Of a DNA stretch of 38,282 nucleotides, positions 7,925-15,641 are shown piece after piece. This stretch comes from Candidatus Methanoperedens sp. Lineage in GTDB: Archaea > Halobacteriota > Methanosarcinia > Methanosarcinales > Methanoperedenaceae. Both the position numbers and the translations under genes were made by a program. The stretch is from assembly GCA_012026835.1 (NCBI GenBank), contig VEPN01000028.1, positions 1 to 38,282 on the forward strand, given 5' to 3'. The notes beneath the pieces were generated by a model that had not been told where the DNA came from, did not search any database, and was given only the letters and a program-made list of their open reading frames with translations. Position 1 is the stretch's first letter. Every line of letters starts with the position of its first letter.

Positions 7925-9373
7925 ATGGATTATGATAAAATTAAATTCGTCTTCAATACTTCACCATCATTTAAATTGTTGACGAGCCCTCATGCAGCAT
8001 TTATTTTGAGTTTTTTATATATTCGATTCAAAAAAGCTGAAAAAATCAGTATTCCTAACGCAGAATTAGCCGAAGTTCTAAGTGATTACTTGGAAGATTT
8101 AAGGAAAAACAATCAGGAAACATATCCCAAAACTGCCCAATGTTATATAGATGATTGGTGTGATGATAATCATGGCTTTTTGAGAAGATATCATGATACG
8201 AACAGTGATGATCCTGTTCTTGAATTGACTCCAGAGACTGAAAAAGTATTTCAATGGCTTGAAGATATTGATAAAAAAGAATTTGTTGGTACTGAATCAA
8301 GGTTTCTTAGAATTTTCCAAGAACTTCAAGATATTATTAATAAAAGTACAGAGGATCCAAGAGAAAGGTTAAACCAATTGCAGAAGCAAAAAGAGAATAT
8401 TGAAGCAGAGATTGAGAAAATAAAATCAACTGGCCAGGTTGACTTACTTAACTCAACTCAAATAAAAGAAAAGTTTTTTTGGGTCAATAATGAAGCACGC
8501 AAATTACTATCTGATTTCCGGCAAGTTGAGCAAAATTTTAAAGATATAACCTATTCTATTAAAGAAAAGCAGTTAAAAGAAGCTTTAATAAAAGGGATGA
8601 TTGTTGGATTTGTTCTGGATGCTGATGATTCTCTCAAAGACTCTGATCAGGGGAAAAGTTTCTATGCATTTTGGAAATTTTTAATGTCTCCTTCTAAGCA
8701 AGAGGAATTAAAATATTTAATTGAAAGAGTTTATAATTTACCTGATATTCGTGTTTTAGAGACAGATGATAAGTTTTTGAAAAAAATTAAGAAAAATCTA
8801 TTAGATGCTAGTGAGAAGGTTATTAAATCAAATCACCGTCTATCAGAGCAGTTAAGAAAAATATTAGATGAAAAAAATTTCCTTGAAAATCAAAGAGTAA
8901 TAGAATTGATTAGAGAAATAGAACAAATAGCATTTGGCATTATTGAGAGAAATCCAATTGATAAAGATTTTATATTTTTAGAAAGCAATCCTGATGTCGA
9001 ACTGGTTATGGATAGACCACTTTGGATGCCAGTACAAAAACCATCCTTCAGAGACATATTAATTGAAGTAGGCCAAGATGAATTGAAAATGGATGATTTA
9101 TTTAATCAGTTTTTCATAGATGAAACTGAATTAAAACAAAGAATTCATAATTTCATACTATATCGTCCGCAAATAACTTTAGAGGAAGTAATAGAAAAAT
9201 TTCCGATAGAAAGAGGAATTTCTGAATTAATTGCCTATTTTAAGATTGCTTCTGAAGATGGTAAACATATAATTGATGATGAAAATCAAGTTCATATCAT
9301 TGTCAAAAATGAATTCGGTAGTAATAAGTTATGTAGGAGAATCAAAACCCCGCAAATCATTTTTACTAGATAA
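7925..9373 (+). CDS. jetA: Wadjet type I component JetA (MukF/kleisin-like, DUF3375-like)
   Basis: A 482-residue first gene of a four-gene Wadjet operon. In characterised Wadjet systems JetA is the kleisin that bridges the SMC heads and recruits JetB; the complex extrudes DNA loops and cleaves small circular DNA such as plasmids. The N-terminus has the DUF3375 layout: SPSFKLLTSPHAAFILSFLY, then YPKTAQCYIDDWCDD, then GFLRRYHD, ELTPETEKVFQWLED and FVGTESRFLRIFQEL. A coiled-coil stretch follows at about residues 150-180, then a long helical middle and a C-terminal winged-helix-like part. The family assignment is by pattern recognition. The DNA is strongly AT-rich relative to the RPA genes, a sign of horizontal transfer. 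jetB begins 12 bases after its stop. Confidence 0.9.
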   Translation: MDYDKIKFVFNTSPSFKLLTSPHAAFILSFLYIRFKKAEKISIPNAELAEVLSDYLEDLRKNNQETYPKTAQCYIDDWCDDNHGFLRRYHDTNSDDPVLELTPETEKVFQWLEDIDKKEFVGTESRFLRIFQELQDIINKSTEDPRERLNQLQKQKENIEAEIEKIKSTGQVDLLNSTQIKEKFFWVNNEARKLLSDFRQVEQNFKDITYSIKEKQLKEALIKGMIVGFVLDADDSLKDSDQGKSFYAFWKFLMSPSKQEELKYLIERVYNLPDIRVLETDDKFLKKIKKNLLDASEKVIKSNHRLSEQLRKILDEKNFLENQRVIELIREIEQIAFGIIERNPIDKDFIFLESNPDVELVMDRPLWMPVQKPSFRDILIEVGQDELKMDDLFNQFFIDETELKQRIHNFILYRPQITLEEVIEKFPIERGISELIAYFKIASEDGKHIIDDENQVHIIVKNEFGSNKLCRRIKTPQIIFTR

Positions 9374-9385
9374 AATAGATCAATT

Positions 9386-9982
9386 ATGGAAACTGATAAA
9401 ATTTTAAAATATGCACCAGCAATTATCAGACTATTGCAGGGAGCAATCCACTATGATGATAAAGATATTTGGGAAAATCTGCTGTCTAACCAAACCTCTA
9501 TAGAAGAATATTTCGAAAAAATTGGCATAAGGGTTATTATAAACGAAAATGATGGCTATGCGTTTATAGAACAGAAAAGATTTGAAGAAGAGAATAATAT
9601 CAATTTGCCAAGGCTTACTCGTAAAATTCCATTGAGTTATGATGTTACATTATTATGTGTTTTACTTCGTGAAAAGTTGTTACAGTACGATACGGGGGGT
9701 AGTTACTCGTTACGGCCAATTGTTACTAAAGAAGATATATACGAACTGTTACTTCAATTCTTCAAAGAAAGAACGGACGAGAAAAAGCAACGAAGGAAAT
9801 TTGATACAGTTATAAACAAGGTAATAGAATTAGGCTTTTTAAGGCCCCTAGAAAATCCTGGGAAAGAAGAATACGAGATTAGGGCCATTATAAAAGCTAT
9901 AATTAAGGCTGAAAAGTTAAACGAAATTAAACAAAGGCTACAAAAACACGCAGAGGATATCCATGCAGAGAAATCTATTTGA
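9386..9982 (+). CDS. jetB: Wadjet type I component JetB (MukE-like, DUF4194-like)
   Basis: A 198-residue small subunit matching the DUF4194/JetB pattern: AIIRLLQGAIHYDDKDIWENLL near the N-terminus, YFEKIGIRVIINENDGYAFI as the wing-like strand pair, LPRLTRKIPLSYDVTLLCVLLREKL in the middle, and KVIELGFLRPLE near the end. It is a tandem winged-helix, KITE-type protein predicted to bind the JetA kleisin and to modulate the SMC ring, as MukE does in MukBEF. The last 20 bases overlap the start of jetC, so translation is probably coupled. Length is normal. No Shine-Dalgarno is obvious before the ATG. Confidence 0.9.
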   Translation: METDKILKYAPAIIRLLQGAIHYDDKDIWENLLSNQTSIEEYFEKIGIRVIINENDGYAFIEQKRFEEENNINLPRLTRKIPLSYDVTLLCVLLREKLLQYDTGGSYSLRPIVTKEDIYELLLQFFKERTDEKKQRRKFDTVINKVIELGFLRPLENPGKEEYEIRAIIKAIIKAEKLNEIKQRLQKHAEDIHAEKSI

Positions 9983-12900
9983 AATAAATAATGATCGAGT
10001 GGGTTTCCGTTTACAAAGGCTGGAGATGTATAATTGGGGTACTTTTAACAAAAAAATATGGAGTATTGAACCGCATGGTTATACTTCTTTACTTACTGGT
10101 TTAAATGGTTCAGGTAAATCCACAGTAGTAGATGCATTATTAACCCTATTAGTTCCAAACATTAAAAGAAATTATAATCTTGCGTCAATAGGAACTGAAA
10201 AAAGACGAGAGAGAGACGAAAAAACCTATGTTTTGGGCGCTTATGGAAGATTAAAGGACGAAGTAGATCAAAACACAAGTAAAGTTCAATATCTAAGAAC
10301 AAAAGATGATTATTCTGTTTTGCTTGCGTATTTCTTTAATAAGGACTATCAGCAGAAGGCAACTTTAGCTCAAGTGTTTTGGTTTGAAAATGATTCAATT
10401 AGAAAATTTTTTTTGATATCAGAAAAAGAATTGAATATAAAAGAACACTTTAACAACTTATCTAGCATAAGAGATTTAAAGAAAAAACTTAATGCAAATG
10501 AGAATACCAAACTTTATGATCAATTTATAGATTATAGTGCTGCCTTTCGCAAAATTTTTGGTTCACTATCTGAAAAAGCGCTAGATTTATTTAATCAAAC
10601 TGTTGCAATAAAAGTAATTGGTGATTTAAATGATTTTCTGCGTAATTATATGCTGGAAAAATTAGATGTTAATGAAAAAATAAGTGAGTTGAAGAAAAAT
10701 TATGTTGATTTAACTAAATCGTATGATGCCATCCAAAAAGCTGAAAAACAATTGCTACAATTAAAGCCACTGATTGTTGAAGCAAATCTATTTGAGAAAC
10801 TTTCATCTGAGATAAAAGAATCTGAAAATTGCCTCCGAGTTCTCTCTGCGTTTTTCTCTAAAATTAAAATTGATTTATTTAATAAAGCCACCATTGATAA
10901 ACAAAATCAGTTATCCCAGATAAAAAATCAGATTATAGCTCTGAATACGGAATTGGAAAATTTAAGGCAAACAGAAAATGAACTGAACATTGCAATCAAT
11001 AAAGATGAAATTGGGCAACATATCGAAAACATTGAGAAGGAAATTAAATATCGCCAAGAAGAGTTAGATAGGAAGAAGAAAAACGCTGAAAAATATATAA
11101 GCCTAGCAAATCAGTTAAAATACAATCCAGAACCGGATGAAAATGGATTCAATGCTTCGCTCTCGAATGGGTGTTTATTAAAAAAATCAATCGAAGAACA
11201 ATTACAAAACCTAATTCTTCAAAGAGATGGATTAAAATTTGAATTAAAACAACTCGAAGATAAATATAAAGAAAATAATATTGAGCTTCAATCTTTAAAA
11301 CAAAGAAAAAGTCAGATACCAAGTAAAAATCTTGAGATAAGAAAAAGGATTTCAGAATTTTTAGAAATTCCCGAGCAGGAATTACCTTTCATCGGTGAGT
11401 TGTTGAAAGTGAAGGGCACAGAAAAAGAATGGGAAGGGGCAATTGAGCGTCTATTACATAATTTTGGTTTACGCATTCTTGTCCCAGAAATTCATTATAA
11501 CAGATTCAATAATTATGTAAATAAAAACGATTTGAGAGGTAAGATTGTATATAACAAAGTAATACAAAAAAATGATTATAAATCTTATAGAGATATAGAT
11601 TCAGATGAGATTTATAATAAAATAGAACTAAAACCTGATACAGAATTTCATGGTTGGCTAAAAACCCAATTGATGGAACATTATAACCATATTTGTTGCG
11701 CTGACTTAGAACGCTTTCATCAAGAATTAAACGCTTTGACTAAAAGTGGGCTTATAAAAGGAAAGACACTGCATATAAAAGATGATACCACAAATATATT
11801 TGAGAGAAGAAATTATATTTTAGGGTGGAATAATCAAGAAAAAATCAATGCTATTCAAAAAGATTTGAGTGACTTACAGATTAAAATAAATCAAATAAAT
11901 GAAAATATTAGAGCTATTGAGCGAGAACAAGCTCAACTTAACCGCAAAAAAGAAATTTTGCAGGATTTTACAAATTACAAAGATTTCAAAGAGATAGGGT
12001 GGAAGATAATAGAAACAGACATCGGAAATCTAATGCAACAAAAGAAAAAATTAATGGAGAGTTCCGATAAACTAAAACAATTACAAAAAGAATTGGATAG
12101 TATTAAAACAAAACAAAAAGATGCTGACAGATTGAGAAACGAATCAACAAAGAAAGAAGCTAATCTTGAGAGAGACATTAGAGATTACCAAAAATATTTA
12201 GTTAGCTGCCAAGAATTGTTAAAATTTCATAAAGATGAGGAAATATTATTATACTCCTCAAAAATTGAACTATATCTAAAAGGTAAAACAATAATAATTG
12301 AAACTATCGCGAATTTAGAAGACGATGTTAGAAATATATTTCAGAATCAAATAAAACAAAAGGGGGAAAAAGCAAAAAACGCTGAAAAAATTATTGAAAA
12401 AATGATGTCAGATTATATAAGAGATAATCCAGAAGAGACCACAGACGTAATTCCAAATATAGATTTCATAAATGAATTTAAGAAGTTTCTAAATAAAATC
12501 GAACGAGAGGATTTACCGCGGCATAAAAAACGCTTCAAGGAATTGCTCAATGAAAATGTTATTCGAGATATTGCTAGTTTTCAATCAATCCTTGAGTCAC
12601 AGGAAGAGGAGATTAAGACAAAAATTGAGGCTTTAAATCAATCTTTGGTAACAATCGATTATACAGCATCAACTTTCATTATTCTGGTTAGTAAGCCTAA
12701 TCGCGACGCCGAAATCAAAACCTTTAGATTAAAGCTAAAAGATTGTTTACCCGATATAGGCAGAGTGGATAGCCCTGAATCAAATGAAGCAAGTTTCCAT
12801 AAAATAAGAGAAATTATAGAACAATTTGATAAAGAACAGCGATGGACTGAAAAAGTTACCGACGTGCGGAACTGGTTAGACTTCGCAGCTAGTGAGAGAT

Positions 12901-13310
12901 ATAAAGCAAATAATTCAGAAAAGAATCATTATTCGGATTCATCAGGTTTATCAGGCGGTCAAAAAGCTAAACTTGCATATACAATTCTTGCTTCAGCAAT
13001 AGCCTATCAATTTGGATTGGATTCAAATCAAATTAAATCAAAATCATTCCGCTTTGTTGCGATAGATGAGGCATTTAGTAAATCCGATGAAGCAAATTCT
13101 CGCCATGCTATGGACTTATTCAAAAAATTGAATTTACAGTTACTAGTAGTTACGCCATCGGATAAAATTCATATTGTAGAGCCTTATATTTCTGCCGTGC
13201 ACTATGTAGAAAATAACCAAGAATTAAACAATTCTAAGGTTCACACTCTAACAATGCAAGAATATGCTGAAAAGAAAAAAGAATTTAAAGATTTGCATCC
13301 TCAATCATGA
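9963..13310 (+). CDS. jetC: Wadjet type I component JetC (MukB-like SMC ATPase)
   Basis: An 1115-residue SMC-type ATPase, the motor of the Wadjet complex. The N-terminal head has Walker A GLNGSGKST (residues 46-54). The C-terminal head has the ABC signature SGLSGGQKAK (about 994-1003) and Walker B VAIDEAF with D1035 and catalytic E1036. Between them are long coiled-coil arms, rich in lysine and glutamate, at about 270-460 and 640-900. They flank a hinge-like globular region around 470-600 (FIGELLKVKGTEKEWEGAIERLL). All ATP-binding and hydrolysis residues appear intact, so the motor should be active. The start overlaps jetB by 20 bases and the stop overlaps jetD by 4 (ATGA). Strong AT bias and lysine AAA use match the other jet genes. 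Confidence 0.95.
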   Translation: MQRNLFEINNDRVGFRLQRLEMYNWGTFNKKIWSIEPHGYTSLLTGLNGSGKSTVVDALLTLLVPNIKRNYNLASIGTEKRRERDEKTYVLGAYGRLKDEVDQNTSKVQYLRTKDDYSVLLAYFFNKDYQQKATLAQVFWFENDSIRKFFLISEKELNIKEHFNNLSSIRDLKKKLNANENTKLYDQFIDYSAAFRKIFGSLSEKALDLFNQTVAIKVIGDLNDFLRNYMLEKLDVNEKISELKKNYVDLTKSYDAIQKAEKQLLQLKPLIVEANLFEKLSSEIKESENCLRVLSAFFSKIKIDLFNKATIDKQNQLSQIKNQIIALNTELENLRQTENELNIAINKDEIGQHIENIEKEIKYRQEELDRKKKNAEKYISLANQLKYNPEPDENGFNASLSNGCLLKKSIEEQLQNLILQRDGLKFELKQLEDKYKENNIELQSLKQRKSQIPSKNLEIRKRISEFLEIPEQELPFIGELLKVKGTEKEWEGAIERLLHNFGLRILVPEIHYNRFNNYVNKNDLRGKIVYNKVIQKNDYKSYRDIDSDEIYNKIELKPDTEFHGWLKTQLMEHYNHICCADLERFHQELNALTKSGLIKGKTLHIKDDTTNIFERRNYILGWNNQEKINAIQKDLSDLQIKINQINENIRAIEREQAQLNRKKEILQDFTNYKDFKEIGWKIIETDIGNLMQQKKKLMESSDKLKQLQKELDSIKTKQKDADRLRNESTKKEANLERDIRDYQKYLVSCQELLKFHKDEEILLYSSKIELYLKGKTIIIETIANLEDDVRNIFQNQIKQKGEKAKNAEKIIEKMMSDYIRDNPEETTDVIPNIDFINEFKKFLNKIEREDLPRHKKRFKELLNENVIRDIASFQSILESQEEEIKTKIEALNQSLVTIDYTASTFIILVSKPNRDAEIKTFRLKLKDCLPDIGRVDSPESNEASFHKIREIIEQFDKEQRWTEKVTDVRNWLDFAASERYKANNSEKNHYSDSSGLSGGQKAKLAYTILASAIAYQFGLDSNQIKSKSFRFVAIDEAFSKSDEANSRHAMDLFKKLNLQLLVVTPSDKIHIVEPYISAVHYVENNQELNNSKVHTLTMQEYAEKKKEFKDLHPQS

Positions 13311-14473
13311 TCAATCCTGCCGGAATAAGGAAAAAAGCTGAAAGATTGTATAACGAATATTTAACTGCGCTATTAAAATCAGAGTTATTTTTCCCTAAAG
13401 ATATTCCTTTTGGTAAGCCCAATCACACTAGTGATTATGTTATACTAAAAAAGGAAGTTGAAGAATTAATCAATGGATCAAAAGATAAACTGGGTTATGG
13501 TTATAAGGTCGAATTGGAGCGATTCAACACACGCAGATATAGGTTACAATCTTTACCTTGCAAAATCTATTTTGAGAATGAGATCGATTATTTGAAATTT
13601 ATTAAGAAAGAGAAAGAAGTTTCTGAATTTAAAATCGCTATCTCTCAGATTCGAGAAACAATACCTAATCTCTATGACTGGATTGATAAAAATACTAGTA
13701 AAGTTATTGATAATATTGGTAAATGGAACGAAATGTTGAAAGTTTGTGAATATTTTCAAAAAAATACTAAACCAAATCTTTACATTCGTGAACTACCTAT
13801 AGAGATTCATACAAAATTCATCGAAGAAAACAAAGGAACTTTAAAGCAACTTTTGGACTTTTTACTGCCCACTGAAGCTATAAGAAGGGATGAATCTGAA
13901 TTCGAAAAAAGGTTTTATCTGAGATACGATGAACCGCTTATCAGAGTAAGAGCATTAGACCAAAGCTTATTAGCAAAATATAATTTATCTTTTTCAGATT
14001 TTTCCATTCCAATAATAATATTTAATGATCTCAAGTTAGAGAATGGACGATTTATAATTACGGAGAATAAAATGAATTTTCTGACTTTACCCTATTTAAA
14101 AAATACATTTGGGCTATTTGGTGGAGGTTTTAGAATTGAGATATTGAAACAAATTGATTGGTTAAAGAAATCAAATATTATCTACTGGGGCGATATTGAT
14201 GCTCAAGGATTTCAAATTTTGTCTCAACTAAGGTCATATTTCCCCCAAACAAAATCAATAATGATGGATTTTAAAACACTTAATATCTTCAAGCCATTCA
14301 TTGTATTAGGAACACCTACTAATAAATCTTTTAATTTACAAAATTTAACAATCGAAGAAAAAGCATTATACGATTATCTGCTTGAGAAAAATTATCGTTT
14401 GGAGCAAGAAAAAATTAACCAAAGCTATGTAATAGAGAACTTAAGAGTTTTAATAGGAGATAATCAATGTTAA
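13307..14473 (+). CDS. jetD: Wadjet type I component JetD (Toprim nuclease, DUF3322/DUF2220-like)
   Basis: A 388-residue nuclease subunit. JetD resembles the topoisomerase VI/Spo11 A subunit and cuts DNA held by the JetABC loop extruder. The N-terminal region (about 1-190) has the DUF3322 arrangement, including KSELFFPKDIPFGKP. The C-terminal region is Toprim-like: E253 in FIITENKMNFLTLP and the D296-x-D298 pair in YWGDIDAQGFQIL are the expected metal-binding residues, and all are present, so catalysis looks intact. It starts inside the jetC stop (ATGA overlap). Its own stop lies 7 bases inside the next gene, a nucleotidyltransferase, so that toxin-antitoxin-like pair is translationally linked to Wadjet. 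Confidence 0.92.
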   Translation: MINPAGIRKKAERLYNEYLTALLKSELFFPKDIPFGKPNHTSDYVILKKEVEELINGSKDKLGYGYKVELERFNTRRYRLQSLPCKIYFENEIDYLKFIKKEKEVSEFKIAISQIRETIPNLYDWIDKNTSKVIDNIGKWNEMLKVCEYFQKNTKPNLYIRELPIEIHTKFIEENKGTLKQLLDFLLPTEAIRRDESEFEKRFYLRYDEPLIRVRALDQSLLAKYNLSFSDFSIPIIIFNDLKLENGRFIITENKMNFLTLPYLKNTFGLFGGGFRIEILKQIDWLKKSNIIYWGDIDAQGFQILSQLRSYFPQTKSIMMDFKTLNIFKPFIVLGTPTNKSFNLQNLTIEEKALYDYLLEKNYRLEQEKINQSYVIENLRVLIGDNQC

Positions 14474-14769
14474 CAAAAAAAGAAATTATAAATCTTTTAA
14501 AAAAAGAATTACCCTACTTAAAAGCCATTTTCGGAGTAAAAAGAATCGGCTTATTCGGCTCCTTCTCAAAAGGAATCCAGAGAGAGGATAGCGACGTGGA
14601 TATAATCGTGGAATTTGAAAAACCAATCGGCTTAAAATTTGTTGAATTGGCAGACTATATTGAGAATCTCTTGGGCAGAAAAATAGATATTCTCACTCCA
14701 GCCGGTATCAAGACTATAAGAATTAGAAAAGTTGCGGAAGATATTGAAAAGAGCATCATTTATGTCTAA
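14467..14769 (+). CDS. mntA: MntA-type minimal nucleotidyltransferase (antitoxin)
   Basis: A 100-residue minimal nucleotidyltransferase. The active-site pattern GS-x10-DxD is complete: G31-S32 in LFGSFSKG, and D43 and D45 in EDSDVDIIVEF. In characterised HepT/MntA (type VII) systems the MntA enzyme adds AMP to a tyrosine of the HEPN toxin and so neutralises it. The gene starts inside the last codons of jetD (7-base overlap) and overlaps the following HEPN gene by 8 bases. The order antitoxin then toxin in an overlapping pair is typical. Base composition is AT-rich like the jet genes. It is confidently a nucleotidyltransferase; the antitoxin role is inferred from the neighbour. Confidence 0.9.
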   Translation: MLTKKEIINLLKKELPYLKAIFGVKRIGLFGSFSKGIQREDSDVDIIVEFEKPIGLKFVELADYIENLLGRKIDILTPAGIKTIRIRKVAEDIEKSIIYV

Positions 14770-15103
14770 AAGAGGAGATATTGAATTTCTTAATGATGTC
14801 CATGAAGCTATTCGAAGAATAGAGCTTTACACTCAGGATATCGATTATGAGGATTTTTTAGAAGATATCAAGGCACAAGATGCAGTTATTCGTAATCTTG
14901 AAATAATCGGTGAAGCTGCAAAAAACATCACAGATGAACTCAAAGAAAAGCATCCTCAGATTCTATGGAAGGATTTGGCTGGAATAAGAGATAAGCTCAT
15001 ACATCATTATTTTGGCGTAAATCTGGAAATCGTCTGGACAATCATTGATGAAGACCTTCCGCTGTTAAGAAAAGAGATTCGACAAATAAAAAAGGGATTA
15101 TGA
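14762..15103 (+). CDS. hepT: HepT-type HEPN ribonuclease toxin (DUF86)
   Basis: A 113-residue all-helical HEPN (DUF86) protein. The RNase motif RX4HXY is intact: R76, H81 and Y83 in IRDKLIHHYFG. The tyrosine is the residue that MntA AMPylates in characterised pairs. The N-terminal helices (FLNDVHEAIRRIELY, then QDAVIRNLEIIGEAAKNI) match the family. An in-frame ATG exists 30 bases earlier, but 14762 gives the usual HepT N-terminus and the usual 8-base overlap with mntA. The toxin is expected to cut RNA, possibly tRNA, when released. Its coupling to the Wadjet operon suggests either a fail-safe or a passenger addiction module. Confidence 0.9.
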   Translation: MSKRGDIEFLNDVHEAIRRIELYTQDIDYEDFLEDIKAQDAVIRNLEIIGEAAKNITDELKEKHPQILWKDLAGIRDKLIHHYFGVNLEIVWTIIDEDLPLLRKEIRQIKKGL

Positions 15104-15110
15104 TCCAATA

Positions 15111-15509
15111 ATGGGTGCTAAATATAAAAAAGACCTTAAAAAAATCGTCAATACCATATTAAAAGAAATAAGCAGCATCGAAGCGATATATCTATTCGGC
15201 AGCATCGCAAAAGGAGAAGAGAACGAAAGAAGCGATTACGACATTGCGGTAATAATAAGAGAATATCCTGAAAAGGATATGGATATAATATCCAGAATAA
15301 GGTACTCGCTTCTTGGAAAAATAAATAGACCGCTTGAGATATTGTTAATCGGCATGGATGACCTGGAATATTCTTCCCCCTTCCTTTATGAAATATACCA
15401 TGCAAGCAGGCTTCTTTACGGGACGGATGTATTGCTCAGGTGCGAAAATGTTGTGAAGAACATAAAACCCATTATTGCGGAAGGCAATAAAGTAGGCTAT
15501 CATGTCTGA
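15111..15509 (+). CDS. Second minimal nucleotidyltransferase
   Basis: A 132-residue nucleotidyltransferase with a complete GS-x10-DxD motif (G30-S31 in LFGSIAKG; D42 and D44 in SDYDIAVII), followed by about 85 residues of alpha/beta sequence including LEILLIGMDDLEYSSPFLYEI. It starts 7 bases after hepT, but its sequence is clearly different from the upstream MntA, so it is not a simple duplication. Such proteins usually pair with a HEPN partner immediately downstream. Here only a 44-codon ORF follows, so the usual partner is either missing or cut short. Base composition is less AT-rich than that of the Wadjet and mntA/hepT genes, which suggests a separate origin. Confidence 0.82.
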   Translation: MGAKYKKDLKKIVNTILKEISSIEAIYLFGSIAKGEENERSDYDIAVIIREYPEKDMDIISRIRYSLLGKINRPLEILLIGMDDLEYSSPFLYEIYHASRLLYGTDVLLRCENVVKNIKPIIAEGNKVGYHV

Positions 15510-15636
15510 TATTAGAGAGGCAAGGGCTGTCAGATATTTGCTGCATGCAGCAAATGATACCGCAATTATCGGAACTGCAATGGAAGAAGAGCTTAACTCT
15601 ATGGCGGTATTCCACTCAAAAGCAATCGAAGGATAG
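15502..15636 (+). CDS. Short ORF (44 aa), possible remnant of a HEPN partner
   Basis: A 44-residue ORF starting inside the last codons of the second nucleotidyltransferase (8-base overlap), in the position where a HEPN partner normally begins. It reads MSDIREARAVRYLLHAAND at the start and SMAVFHSKAIEG at the end. The N-terminal MSDIREA and the AVFH element are loosely like HEPN proteins, but no RX4HXY motif and no full helical bundle are present. A complete partner would be about 110-130 residues. It may be an internally deleted remnant or a separate small protein. The next gene (Fic) starts 5 bases after the stop, so translation across this ORF may help couple expression. Confidence 0.4.
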   Translation: MSDIREARAVRYLLHAANDTAIIGTAMEEELNSMAVFHSKAIEG

Positions 15637-15641
15637 ATACA

